Source of the DNA: a bacterium | GTDB lineage: Bacteria > UBP14 > UBA6098 > 4484-93 | DNA: 64,000 nt | Assembly (NCBI GenBank): GCA_021158465.1 | Contig: JAGGUN010000037.1 | Coordinates: 91,156-155,155, forward strand | Direction of reading: 5' to 3' | Part shown: positions 25,158 through 33,442 of the stretch, one piece after another | Layout of the letters: the number at the start of each line of letters is the position of its first letter | How positions within the stretch are numbered: the first letter of the stretch is position 1 | Made by a program: the position numbers and the translations under genes | Notes under the pieces: model-generated | What the model saw: only the letters and a program-made list of their open reading frames with translations | Told to the model about the DNA's origin: nothing | Databases searched by the model: none

Positions 25158-25583
25158 CTATTTTTCCCAGGAGGCTTGTCCGTTGACAATGGCGCCATAC
25201 CCGTTTGGGTCAACGATGACGAAGTATGATGAGTCTCTGGCAAATATAATAAATTCACTACTATCCTTTGGGGAGACAGGGTGGAACCCCTCCGGCAGGA
25301 ACGGTTTCAACGAATCAAAACTTGTGGTGTAGAGGTGTGGATGAACAGCTGGCTGTGTTGCTTTTGCCTCTCCTGTTGTGTCTGCTTCGCTTGGCGGAAC
25401 GCCTCCAGTAGAGAAGTACCTTAGCTCAGCCTCGGATAAGAGTTTCATTCTCTCTCGGGTCTCTTTCTCCAAGAACTCTTTTCTCTCCTGGCGTGCCTTT
25501 GGGATGAGAAGTGCTGCGATAACTCCTATACCCAGAACAATTATCAGGGCATCGAGCAGAACAGATTGGAACTTCTGGGACAT
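25158..25583 (-). CDS. pilin-like single-pass membrane protein without prepilin motif
   Basis: A 141-residue protein, first of the PilM-like operon. Its helix (about 9-27, LLDALIIVLGIGVIAALLIPKARQ) followed by ERKEFLEKETRERMKLLSEAELRYF resembles the long N-terminal helix of type IV pseudopilins. However, there is no G/A-FTLIE peptidase site, so it should remain a bitopic membrane protein. The C-terminal 60 residues form a small strand-rich domain ending in FVIVDPNGYGAIVNG, the kind of ending seen in small pseudopilin domains. AAAGGAGG lies a few bases before the ATG. It could be a pseudopilin relative or a PilP-like partner; the family is not certain. Confidence 0.75.
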   Translation of the reverse strand: MSQKFQSVLLDALIIVLGIGVIAALLIPKARQERKEFLEKETRERMKLLSEAELRYFSTGGVPPSEADTTGEAKATQPAVHPHLYTTSFDSLKPFLPEGFHPVSPKDSSEFIIFARDSSYFVIVDPNGYGAIVNGQASWEK

Positions 25584-25628
25584 TTTGCCTCCTTTAGGGG
25601 GTTATATTTATCTACTCCGCTTCTAAAG

Positions 25629-25657
25629 AAATAAATCAAATTTGGGCGGTTTGTCAA
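25629..25657 (-). promoter_or_regulatory. sigma70-like promoter for the PilM-like/OmpA operon
   Basis: On the minus strand TTGACA (25657-25652), a 17-base spacer and TTATTT (25634-25629) lie about 45 bases before the start at 25583. It is divergent from the promoter at 25686. Confidence 0.5.
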
Positions 25658-25685
25658 ATAAAAACTCTATTTGCTGGATATTGTA

Positions 25686-25714
25686 TTGACTTTCGGTGAT
25701 GATTTTTTTATTAT
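25686..25714 (+). promoter_or_regulatory. sigma70-like promoter for the transglutaminase-like gene
   Basis: TTGACT (25686-25691), a 17-base spacer and TATTAT (25709-25714) lie about 37 bases before ATG 25752, with a GGAGGTGG ribosome site between. Confidence 0.6.
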
Positions 25715-25751
25715 TAAACTGCGTTACTATAAAAAGCTGGAGGTGGTAGAT

Positions 25752-27944
25752 ATGTGGCGTATATTTTTAGTCTTTGCTTTGGTCGTTCTGAGTTCGCCGG
25801 TTTTTGCCAGGGATGGGGTAACGATAAGGGAATTTCCTCCGCTTGTTTCTGTGGAGAGGGAACCTGTTTTTTGCGCTTATGAGCCGGAGAGGGCAATTTA
25901 TCCTGATGTGTTTTATGAGCCTCTTCGCTGGGAGCTTGTGGACACGGTATCTGCTCACATCATTGTTCCTCCTGGTTCGACATACTCTATTCTTGCTGAT
26001 GTTTGGGATAAGTCGCTCACTGAGTATTTGCCTGAACCGTATCTGACAGATTCTGCTCGAAGTGCGATAGAGCATTCTCCTGGCTGGCTTCGGCAAGATT
26101 TGGTAATCACATTCTCACGAATGAACGAGATATTTCAGGATATGTTTGCTGAGGTTATCCTTGAGGCTGATTCGCCGTATGTGGATGAGGTTGCTTTTTC
26201 TGTTGCGAGGATGCCAGCTGAGATCCTCTCCTGTAGTTATCTTTCCCCGGGGCTTCTTCTTGAGAACGCACAGGATATTTACTATCAGGCGAGCCTGCTC
26301 AGCTATGTTGAGCTGGTTGAGTATGGTGATTATACCACTGCTCGGTATCGCGTAGCTTCTGATGGCGACACATCCTGGGTCGAGATTCCGAGGGATATCT
26401 ACTACTGGTATGTTGTTCATCCGAAGATAACCGATGAGACGCCTATGTATCTTGACAGGTTTGTCTCGCTTGCCAGTGACCCGTTTGCGGGTTACAATGA
26501 GCCTCCGTTTGGTGCCTGGTGGCGGAGTTTTCTCTGGAGTGAGTCGGATGCGGGTTATTCACCCCTGTGTGAGTATCTTGATACGATAGATGTCCTGTGG
26601 GCGGGGCTATACAATACGATTGATGGTAATGGCGCGGTTGGGGCGGTCACGCAGTTTGTTCAGGATGTTCTCGAGTTTGATTCCGGGATGGAGAGACCTC
26701 ATCAGCCGTTGAGGATATATACGCTTCATATGGGTCGCTGTGGCGAGCATGAGGATTTCACAGTTGCTGCGGCGAGGACCGCTCTCATTCCGAGCCGGGG
26801 GGCGGAGGCGATCTCCACAGACCATGTCTGGAACGAATTCTATGATGGTTTTGGCTGGCATCAGTGGGAGCCTGTCAACACCTATATTGATGATTACTTC
26901 GTGTATGAGGACCGCTGGGGCAAGGTGTTTGCCTCTGTCTATGCTCCTCGCTCGGACGGATACACGGAGAATGTAACATACAATTATTCCCATGATACCT
27001 GTGATATAAAGGTGTATGTTTTGGACGGAGCGGGTCGACGTGTTGACGGAGCAGATGTTATACTTGCTGCTGAGTACGATGACCATTTATATTTTGATAC
27101 TTGGGGCACCACAGCCTCGAGTGGTGTTACCATTTTCAGGCTTGGGGCAGGTGTCAGGATGTATGGGCGGGTTGAGCACCCGATAGGTAGCTATCCTACC
27201 AGTCCATCGACCGTTGCGCCTCTTCTTTCTGGTCCGGGTTCAGACGGGCGAACATACACGAGGACGATGAACATCTCATCTGGTAGGATGCCGTATCTAT
27301 ATTACACAGAGGCTGAGCTGCCCGACACCGCCTGGGGTATGATGAAGCTTGTGGTGGACTATTCTGTTCCATATGAGAAGGTTCTTGGAACATCCTTCTT
27401 TGATGATGTCGATGATGCGATGTATATCCAAAAGGTCGATTCTGGTTCTATCTATTTGTTTGTTCTCGATGAAGCGAACTACTCGCTCTGTCTTGCTGGC
27501 GAGCCTTTTGAGGCATACTTTGCCGAGCCGGAGGCAGATTCAGGAAGCTTTGAGTTTGTCTTTCCGAGAGAGGAGAACGTATATCTTGTTCTTTCCAACT
27601 ATCCGAGGATGCGGACATACGAGGCGATCGATTTGGATGTCAAACTGTTCGATGGAGTATCTGAGATTGCAGAGTCTTCTACTTCTCATCCGAGAGTGGT
27701 TTCCATCTCTCCTGCTTATCCTAACCCGTTCAATGCAAAGACAAGTTTCAACTATAGCATAGGAGGTTCATCTGGCAGGCTCAGGATATACAGTCTTGCG
27801 GGTGAGTGTGTGTTTGACTGCGGGATAATCGGACCTGTTGGTAGGTTCACCTGGGATGCCGGTGGGTTCCCTTCGGGGGTTTATTTTGCTTCTGTGACGG
27901 ACGGGGAAAGGTCTGCCACCACACGCCTCCTCCTTTTGAAGTGA
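25752..27944 (+). CDS. secreted transglutaminase-like protein with C-terminal sorting domain
   Basis: A 730-residue protein with signal peptide MWRIFLVFALVVLSSPVFA. A transglutaminase-like core lies at about 320-380: Cys330 in GRCGEHEDF, His358 in DHVWNEFYDG and, where the third catalytic residue (usually Asp) is expected, Glu373 in WHQWEPVN. A carboxypeptidase-regulatory or Ig-like segment (about 415-500) follows. The last 80 residues carry PAYPNPFNAKTSF, a 'RIYSLAGECV' strand and PSGVYFAS, which is the FlgD-like/type IX C-terminal domain. It is probably displayed or secreted at the surface, where it could be a peptidase or crosslinker. Start ATG 25752 was chosen for its ribosome site and signal peptide. 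Confidence 0.87.
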   Translation: MWRIFLVFALVVLSSPVFARDGVTIREFPPLVSVEREPVFCAYEPERAIYPDVFYEPLRWELVDTVSAHIIVPPGSTYSILADVWDKSLTEYLPEPYLTDSARSAIEHSPGWLRQDLVITFSRMNEIFQDMFAEVILEADSPYVDEVAFSVARMPAEILSCSYLSPGLLLENAQDIYYQASLLSYVELVEYGDYTTARYRVASDGDTSWVEIPRDIYYWYVVHPKITDETPMYLDRFVSLASDPFAGYNEPPFGAWWRSFLWSESDAGYSPLCEYLDTIDVLWAGLYNTIDGNGAVGAVTQFVQDVLEFDSGMERPHQPLRIYTLHMGRCGEHEDFTVAAARTALIPSRGAEAISTDHVWNEFYDGFGWHQWEPVNTYIDDYFVYEDRWGKVFASVYAPRSDGYTENVTYNYSHDTCDIKVYVLDGAGRRVDGADVILAAEYDDHLYFDTWGTTASSGVTIFRLGAGVRMYGRVEHPIGSYPTSPSTVAPLLSGPGSDGRTYTRTMNISSGRMPYLYYTEAELPDTAWGMMKLVVDYSVPYEKVLGTSFFDDVDDAMYIQKVDSGSIYLFVLDEANYSLCLAGEPFEAYFAEPEADSGSFEFVFPREENVYLVLSNYPRMRTYEAIDLDVKLFDGVSEIAESSTSHPRVVSISPAYPNPFNAKTSFNYSIGGSSGRLRIYSLAGECVFDCGIIGPVGRFTWDAGGFPSGVYFASVTDGERSATTRLLLLK

Positions 27945-27950
27945 GACAGG

Positions 27951-29399
27951 ATGAAACGGTTATTGTCATTCTTGTTGATTCTGTTTCCGCTTTCCGCTCC
28001 TGCGATAGAGGGTAACAGACCTGTCCGTGGTGAGCATGCACCTGAGATCTCTGTAGAGGAGGATAAGATATCCTCACCTGATGAGCTTTATCTCCTTTTA
28101 TCCTCCTCCTTTGATGAGTATCTTGCCAGGCGTTTGCCTGATAAGCTCTCTTTGGGTGGGTACCTTGGTCAAGATGCGGTTTCGGGTATCTATTTCTGTA
28201 GGAATGTGTATAGAAAAGACACCTTTTTTGAAACCGATATTTTCTCAAGGACGGATTTCAATGCAGGTAAGGTCTACAACATCTCAGGTGAAGCGTCGGG
28301 TGGGTTTTATTTTCGGTGTGTTCGCATTCTACCCAGTTTTCGGGCGTTTTATATCAAGCGCGAGATGAGAGGGTCGTTTTGCCCGTTCAACTGGGCTTTA
28401 TTGCCTTCTTTTTCTGCTTCCGGCAAGTTTGGCAGATTATCTCTCTTGCTTCAGGGCAGATACTCCCTTTTCTCCCAGCGTCGGGAAACGGATTACTTTA
28501 GGCAGCACCTTGTCGTGTCTGATATCGGTTCATTCTATAAATTGTCGGAGCAGTTTTCTCCCGGTGTATACATTAGCATATCGAGGGGGGCTTTCTCCCA
28601 TATAGATTATTGTGGCAACAGGTACACGGTATCTTCTGTTGTTCCCTATGTTGGGCTCAGCCTCGGGAGCTTTGGTGTTAAGCTTGGCGGCTCATACAGC
28701 TGGTATGCTGGGGACAGCTTTATTTCACCTTATGCTGTTCTTGAGTGTGGTTTCCCTGCGGTTGACCTAAGGATTAATCTCTATTCATCGTATTCCATTA
28801 TAGACTACGCCGATTTTCCCGACCCGTTTCTCCGTTTCACTGAATCTATCTCTCCGCAGACGGAGAGGAACAGGTTAGAGGCAAAGCTAAATATCTTCAT
28901 CCCAGGAAACAACAGGCTCCTTGTCTCGGCTGTTCATTCGGATGTTGATAACAGCTATTTTTCGACATCATCCGGTGACTCGCTTATTGTGATCGGGGCT
29001 GATGTTGATATGACGGAACTGGAGTTTGCTCTCTTTAGTTTTCCGAGGAAGGGGGTTAAGAACATAGCCACGGTTTTGTACAGAAGGATGCTGACCGCGG
29101 ATGACAAGGAGCTTCCGTTTGTGAGCAGGTTAGCCATTGAGGATACGCTTGATGTTGTTTTTGGCTCAGCAGGTATAATGACAGCGGTCTCTTATGGCTC
29201 ACGTTACAAAACGCATCTCACCTATGAGGAGGACTACTGTAAGCCGTATTTTCTCTTCTCTGTTAGCGTTAGATATGGTGTTTCCCCGTTTGTCTTCGAT
29301 CTTGGGGTGGAGAATCTGTTTGATACGGTGATATTTCGGACGGAGGAATCCTTTTATTCTGGCAGATGTATCCGGTTTGGGGTTGGTCTGGAGTTCTGA
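27951..29399 (+). CDS. predicted outer-membrane beta-barrel protein, unknown function
   Basis: A 482-residue protein with signal peptide MKRLLSFLLILFPLSAPA, a short acidic region with DELYLLLSSSFDEYL, and then about 380 residues of alternating strands with aromatic girdle residues. The C-terminus ends in GVGLEF, a terminal Phe as in outer-membrane proteins assembled by BAM. No plug domain is seen, so it is not a normal TonB receptor. It sits 6 bases after the transglutaminase-like gene and its stop codon shares a base with the amidohydrolase start, so the three genes form one unit. It may serve that unit as a porin or receptor (inference). Confidence 0.75.
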   Translation: MKRLLSFLLILFPLSAPAIEGNRPVRGEHAPEISVEEDKISSPDELYLLLSSSFDEYLARRLPDKLSLGGYLGQDAVSGIYFCRNVYRKDTFFETDIFSRTDFNAGKVYNISGEASGGFYFRCVRILPSFRAFYIKREMRGSFCPFNWALLPSFSASGKFGRLSLLLQGRYSLFSQRRETDYFRQHLVVSDIGSFYKLSEQFSPGVYISISRGAFSHIDYCGNRYTVSSVVPYVGLSLGSFGVKLGGSYSWYAGDSFISPYAVLECGFPAVDLRINLYSSYSIIDYADFPDPFLRFTESISPQTERNRLEAKLNIFIPGNNRLLVSAVHSDVDNSYFSTSSGDSLIVIGADVDMTELEFALFSFPRKGVKNIATVLYRRMLTADDKELPFVSRLAIEDTLDVVFGSAGIMTAVSYGSRYKTHLTYEEDYCKPYFLFSVSVRYGVSPFVFDLGVENLFDTVIFRTEESFYSGRCIRFGVGLEF

Positions 29400-30607
29400 T
29401 GGCACGTTATCTTTCGAACATATTCAATCCGCTTTCGCCCGATGTTCATCGGTACTTTTTCCCTGGCGTGCTTGAGATAGATGGTGGCAAGATCATATCC
29501 GTTTCGGAATACAAGCGTAACATCCAGTATGATGAGGACTTGACGGAATATCTTCTCACTCCCGCCTTTGTTGACACACACACTCATCTGTCGCAATTTC
29601 GCATCCGCTCAAAAGCAGGCTTCACCTTGCTTGATTGGCTATCGAATTTTGTATTTGAGGAGGAAGCACGCTTTTCCTCGCGGGAATATGCAAGAGATGT
29701 TGCTCGTGAGTTCTTCAGGGAGGCGCTTTCCTGTGGGGTAACAAGCGTTGCGCTTTATGTAACCGTTCACGATTCCGCTGTTGAGGAGGTGTTCAATGTT
29801 GCTTCTTCTTTGCCTGTGAGGGGGTATATTGCCAAGGTCTGGATGGACAGGGATGCTCCTGATGCGCTGCTTGAGCCGCCGGATGTCTCGTATCGCTCGT
29901 CCTATGAACTGTTCAAGCGGTATAACAACACGGATAGAAGACTTTTCTTTTCTGTTGCCGTCCGTTTCCCGATAACATCGAGTGAATGGGGTATGAAGCT
30001 TGCTTCCCGCTTCCAGAATGAGACAGGAACCTTGCTGCAGCTTCACATAGCAGAGAACAGGGATGAGGTCAAGAAGGTGAAAAAGCTCTTCCCGAGTTTC
30101 TCGTATACTGAGCTCTACTGGAGGATGGGTCTCTTGTCCGACAGAACGGTTGTTGCACATGCTATTCATCTGGTGGATGATGAGCTTGATATCCTGAAAT
30201 CGAGCGGTGCGTACATCTCCCATTGTCCTGCTGCGAACCTTTTTCTGCATTCGGGGCGGTTCCCGCTAACCAGGATTAAGGGTAAGGGTATTCCTATTTC
30301 TCTCGGTTCCGATGTCGGAGCGGGTCCATATATGCTGCCGATTGCTCTTATGCGCGATATGTATTATCTCAATCCGACAGCACCGTCGGAGATGTTTTAT
30401 TACGCCACACTTGGTGGTGCAAACGCTCTTGGTTTTGGTAATGTTGTAGGAAATTTTGCTCCTGGCAAGGAGGCGGATTTTGTTCTCTTTTCTCCCCGTA
30501 TTCTCTCCCGTGATATAGAGACCACCCTCTCCAGTCTCATCTTTGAGGGGGAACGCTCGTCTGTCCGTTCGGTCTACTTCCGCGGCAGGAAGGTCAAGCT
30601 CCCTTAA
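29399..30607 (+). CDS. guanine-deaminase-like amidohydrolase
   Basis: A 402-residue cytoplasmic enzyme of the amidohydrolase superfamily. The metal ligands are in PAFVDTHTHLSQ (His61 and His63), LQLHIAEN, VVAHAIHL and SLGSDVGAG. The segment HCPAANLFLHSGRFPL closely resembles guanine deaminase (HCPTSNxxLxSGxF), which turns guanine into xanthine. Related TRZ/ATZ chlorohydrolases are an alternative. ATG 29399 was chosen because it overlaps the previous TGA (TGATG) and GGAG precedes it; a reading from 29366 would extend into the barrel gene without a ribosome site. Confidence 0.85.
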   Translation: MARYLSNIFNPLSPDVHRYFFPGVLEIDGGKIISVSEYKRNIQYDEDLTEYLLTPAFVDTHTHLSQFRIRSKAGFTLLDWLSNFVFEEEARFSSREYARDVAREFFREALSCGVTSVALYVTVHDSAVEEVFNVASSLPVRGYIAKVWMDRDAPDALLEPPDVSYRSSYELFKRYNNTDRRLFFSVAVRFPITSSEWGMKLASRFQNETGTLLQLHIAENRDEVKKVKKLFPSFSYTELYWRMGLLSDRTVVAHAIHLVDDELDILKSSGAYISHCPAANLFLHSGRFPLTRIKGKGIPISLGSDVGAGPYMLPIALMRDMYYLNPTAPSEMFYYATLGGANALGFGNVVGNFAPGKEADFVLFSPRILSRDIETTLSSLIFEGERSSVRSVYFRGRKVKLP

Positions 30608-30611
30608 TTTC

Positions 30612-30640
30612 TTGACAATATGTATAACTTGGTATATATT
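30612..30640 (+). promoter_or_regulatory. near-consensus sigma70 promoter, probably leaderless transcript
   Basis: TTGACA (30612-30617), a 17-base spacer and TATATT (30635-30640) stand only 10 bases before ATG 30651. Transcription would begin within about 4 bases of the ATG, and no Shine-Dalgarno sequence can fit. It heads the 11-gene run to 41220. Confidence 0.65.
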
Positions 30641-30650
30641 ATCAACTTCT

Positions 30651-31241
30651 ATGGTGGAGCGGAGGATTATATCATCTGCTGGTGAAGGTGTGATAAGTGT
30701 TAAGGGTTCGCGATTTTACTCCTTTGCTGTATCGGTTGTCTCGCAGGATGAGGTTAGGGAGTATCTTTCTGAGTTGCGTTCTCGTTTCCCTGGTGCAACG
30801 CACATTGTTTGGGCGTACAGATTGCTTTCCGATGAGGCGTTCTCGGATGCTGGTGAGCCGAGGAGGACGGCAGGATTACCGCTTTTGAACCTATTGAGAT
30901 CAAACTCTCTTGTCAACTCTGCCATCTTTGTTGTCAGGTATTTCGGTGGCAAGAAGCTTGGTATTCCTGGGCTTATTGAGGCTTACACCAAGTCAGGGAG
31001 GATTGCTCTTTCGGTAGCCAAAGTCAGCAGGTATGAGAAGAAACAGAATTTTTCCATTTCCGTCTCCTGGGCGGACTATAATAATATTCGGTCTCTTGTT
31101 AGCAGGCTTGGTTGCGATCTGTTAGATGAGGATTTCGGCGATAAGGTTACGCTTTCCCTATCTGTATCGGAGAGGTTGTTCCCTGCAATTAAGGAAAGGA
31201 TACTGGATGCGACATCTGGTAGGGTTCATTTTGGCTGTTAG
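30651..31241 (+). CDS. YigZ/IMPACT-family protein (UPF0029)
   Basis: A 196-residue cytoplasmic protein. The IMPACT-type signature is complete: SDAGEPRRTAGLPLLNLL followed by VVRYFGGKKLGIPGLIEAYTKSG. The C-terminal ferredoxin-like domain (from NFSISVSWADYNNIRSLV) is also present. The family is linked to translation control in eukaryotes and is of unknown function in bacteria. ATG 30651 was chosen because it begins the conserved domain and lies just after a consensus promoter; the longer in-frame reading would run through that promoter. Its end overlaps the next gene by 35 bases. Confidence 0.88.
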   Translation: MVERRIISSAGEGVISVKGSRFYSFAVSVVSQDEVREYLSELRSRFPGATHIVWAYRLLSDEAFSDAGEPRRTAGLPLLNLLRSNSLVNSAIFVVRYFGGKKLGIPGLIEAYTKSGRIALSVAKVSRYEKKQNFSISVSWADYNNIRSLVSRLGCDLLDEDFGDKVTLSLSVSERLFPAIKERILDATSGRVHFGC

Positions 31242-31683
31242 TTTTCTGCTGGTTTCCTGCTCGAGTGGTGGTAAGGTCGAGCCACCGGATACCGTTGCTC
31301 GTTTTAGGGTAAAGACATCCGACGGCAGAACGATAACGGAGAGGGATATACTTGGCAAGCCGACAGTTCTTGTCTTTGCTGTCTCCTGGTGCGATGCTTG
31401 CACACTTGAATTTGCCTTTGCGGAGTCACTCAAATCTGCCTGGGGAGATAGTCTCAATATCTTTATCTTCACACCTGAGCCGGAGAGTGTCTTTGCAAAG
31501 GGGTATAGGTTCTCTATACCTTATGCGAGTGTGGACAAGTCGATTTTCCAAGCGTTCGATGTTAGCTCTGTGCCGCAACGGATACTGTTGGATAAAGACG
31601 GGAATGAGCTCATCCGTGTTTTGGGTGCTGACCGGAGTATGGATGACGAGTTCGTGGCAAACCTTCTTGGGAATAAGGAATAG
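31207..31683 (+). CDS. thioredoxin-like lipoprotein
   Basis: A 158-residue lipoprotein of the TlpA/ResA-type thioredoxin fold. The signal MRHLVGFILAVSFLLVSC has a clear lipobox. The active site is SWCDAC (Cys62 and Cys65), with the cis-proline in SSVPQRILLDKDGNE. It should reduce disulphides or protect proteins in the periplasm. ATG 31207 was chosen for its signal peptide and the AAGGAAAGG upstream. It overlaps the yigZ-like gene by 35 bases and ends 2 bases before trxB. Such a pairing of a periplasmic thioredoxin with a cytoplasmic reductase needs an electron carrier across the membrane, which is not seen here. Confidence 0.88.
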   Translation: MRHLVGFILAVSFLLVSCSSGGKVEPPDTVARFRVKTSDGRTITERDILGKPTVLVFAVSWCDACTLEFAFAESLKSAWGDSLNIFIFTPEPESVFAKGYRFSIPYASVDKSIFQAFDVSSVPQRILLDKDGNELIRVLGADRSMDDEFVANLLGNKE

Positions 31684-31685
31684 AG

Positions 31686-32606
31686 ATGGATAGGGTGGAA
31701 TTAGTAGTTGTTGGTGCTGGTCCCGCTGGTATGACTGCCGCGCTTTATGCTGCCAGGGGTGGACTCTCGACGGTTGTCTACGATAAGGGTATGCCTGGTG
31801 GACTCATTGCATCGACTGACAGGATAGAGAATTACCCTGGTGTGGAGTCTATTTCTGGCTTCGAGCTTGCCGGTCGTATGAGGAAACAGGCGGAATCGTT
31901 TGGTGCGAGATTCAGGTCTGGTGAGTTGAAATCGATTAGAAAGGAAGGTTCCGTCTTTAGTATGGATTTCTCAGGGGAGAGTGTTGAATCAAAAGCGGTT
32001 ATCTTTGCTGCAGGTTCTGTCCCGAGGAAGCTGGGTGTCGATGGCGAGGAGAGGCTTACAGGCAGGGGGGTCTCATATTGTGCCACCTGTGATGGGCCGT
32101 TTTTCCGTGGTAAGGATATCGTTGTTGTCGGATGTGGGAGTTCGGGTTTGCAGGAGGGGCTTTTCCTGCTTGGATTTGTTCGCTCGATAACCTATGTTGA
32201 GTTCCTTCCGTATGTAACGGGAGAGAGGGTTCTCTATGAGCGTAACAAAGAGAGGGAGAATGTTAGTTTCTTGCTTAACCATAAGGTTGTCAGAATAGAG
32301 GGAGAAGACTCTGTCGAATCGGTTGTTGTAGTGGACAGAAGGACAGGAGAGGAGAAAAGGATTTCTGTTAGCGGGGTATTTATCTATGTCGGTTTTTTGC
32401 CGGCGAGTGGTCCTGTTGCTGGGCTTGTTGAGCGTGATAAGGATGGCTACATCATAACCGATGAGGGTATGGCAACATCTACTCCTGGTCTCTTTGCTGC
32501 TGGAGATATAAGGAAGAAGCCTCTTCGTCAGGTGGTGACAGCTGCTTCCGATGGAGCGAGTGCTGCATTTTCTGCAATTGAATACATAAAGGAGCTTGGA
32601 AAATGA
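31686..32606 (+). CDS. trxB: thioredoxin reductase
   Basis: A 306-residue FAD/NADPH enzyme. It carries VVGAGPAGMTAALYAARGG (FAD site), the redox motif CATC (Cys132 and Cys135) in SYCATCDGPFF, VVGCGSSGLQEGLFL (NADPH site) and GLFAAGDIRKKPLRQVVTAASDGA at the C-terminus. Length is normal. It follows the thioredoxin-like lipoprotein and overlaps the next gene by 4 bases (ATGA). Confidence 0.95.
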   Translation: MDRVELVVVGAGPAGMTAALYAARGGLSTVVYDKGMPGGLIASTDRIENYPGVESISGFELAGRMRKQAESFGARFRSGELKSIRKEGSVFSMDFSGESVESKAVIFAAGSVPRKLGVDGEERLTGRGVSYCATCDGPFFRGKDIVVVGCGSSGLQEGLFLLGFVRSITYVEFLPYVTGERVLYERNKERENVSFLLNHKVVRIEGEDSVESVVVVDRRTGEEKRISVSGVFIYVGFLPASGPVAGLVERDKDGYIITDEGMATSTPGLFAAGDIRKKPLRQVVTAASDGASAAFSAIEYIKELGK

Positions 32607-33436
32607 AGAAGATACTTTTGTTATCTTTTTCCGTTCTGTTCTTCTCATCTTATCTATGGGCCGCGTTTGACAGGCTTCCGCCGTCTCTCACGGACAACTC
32701 GGTGCTCTCCTCTCGTGCCGATGCAATCTTCTACAATCCAGCCCTGCTTGTCAGAAGGGATGGAGTTAGTTCGTCTGTTGCGTATCTTATGCCGTATGCG
32801 GAGTCGGAGCTTATTTTCGTGTCCGGAGCGTTCTCTTACCCGCTTGGACGGTGGGGAACGGTTGCAGTCGGTTTAGCCAATCTCTCCACAGGCTCGCTTT
32901 CTAATGAGTTTAGAGCATCGTTTGGGCACTCGCTTTTCCTGGGGAAAAAGGTAACCTATGAGATTGCCGGCGGATACTCTCTAAATATCTATAACCTATC
33001 ATTCGGGAAGAGCATCACAGGTGTCTCTTGTGGTTCAGCCTCTGCTGTTGACCTCTCTGTGGGGTTGTATGGGAGTGTGAATCCGGGCATCTCGTTTGGA
33101 CTCTTTGGCGACAACCTACTTGCCGCCAATTTCTCCGGTGAGCAAACAACAACGCTTGAAAGAAGGCTTATCTTTGGGGCATCGTATGCACCGTATGAGG
33201 AGCTGACAGGATTTGTCTCTGTGGAGAAGCTGGAGGGGAAAGATACCAGGTTTTGCCTTGGTGTTAGGTTCTTACCTGTAGAGTGGGCGAGGGTCTATTC
33301 ATCGATTAAATCTTCTCCTGAGGTATTTTCGTTGAATCTTGAGTTCGGCAAGGGTAGTTTCTGGTTTGGATACGGTGTCTCGACCCATCCGAGGCTTCCT
33401 GTTTCGCATACCGTGGGCATCTCCTACGAAGGGTAA
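32603..33436 (+). CDS. PorV-like outer-membrane protein
   Basis: A 277-residue protein with a signal peptide (MKKILLLSFSVLFFSSYLWA) and a strand-rich body. The early LSSRADAIFYNPALLVRRDG matches the 'A-D-A-x-x-x-NPA-x-L' start of PorV/PorQ and UPF0164 barrels, and the C-terminus ends in repeated barrel strands. The strict family is uncertain because no full-length comparison was possible. In type IX systems PorV carries cargo from the translocon to the attachment complex, but many relatives have no known role. It is coupled to trxB upstream and followed by a TolC-like gene. Confidence 0.72.
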   Translation: MKKILLLSFSVLFFSSYLWAAFDRLPPSLTDNSVLSSRADAIFYNPALLVRRDGVSSSVAYLMPYAESELIFVSGAFSYPLGRWGTVAVGLANLSTGSLSNEFRASFGHSLFLGKKVTYEIAGGYSLNIYNLSFGKSITGVSCGSASAVDLSVGLYGSVNPGISFGLFGDNLLAANFSGEQTTTLERRLIFGASYAPYEELTGFVSVEKLEGKDTRFCLGVRFLPVEWARVYSSIKSSPEVFSLNLEFGKGSFWFGYGVSTHPRLPVSHTVGISYEG

Positions 33437-33442
33437 GCGGTT

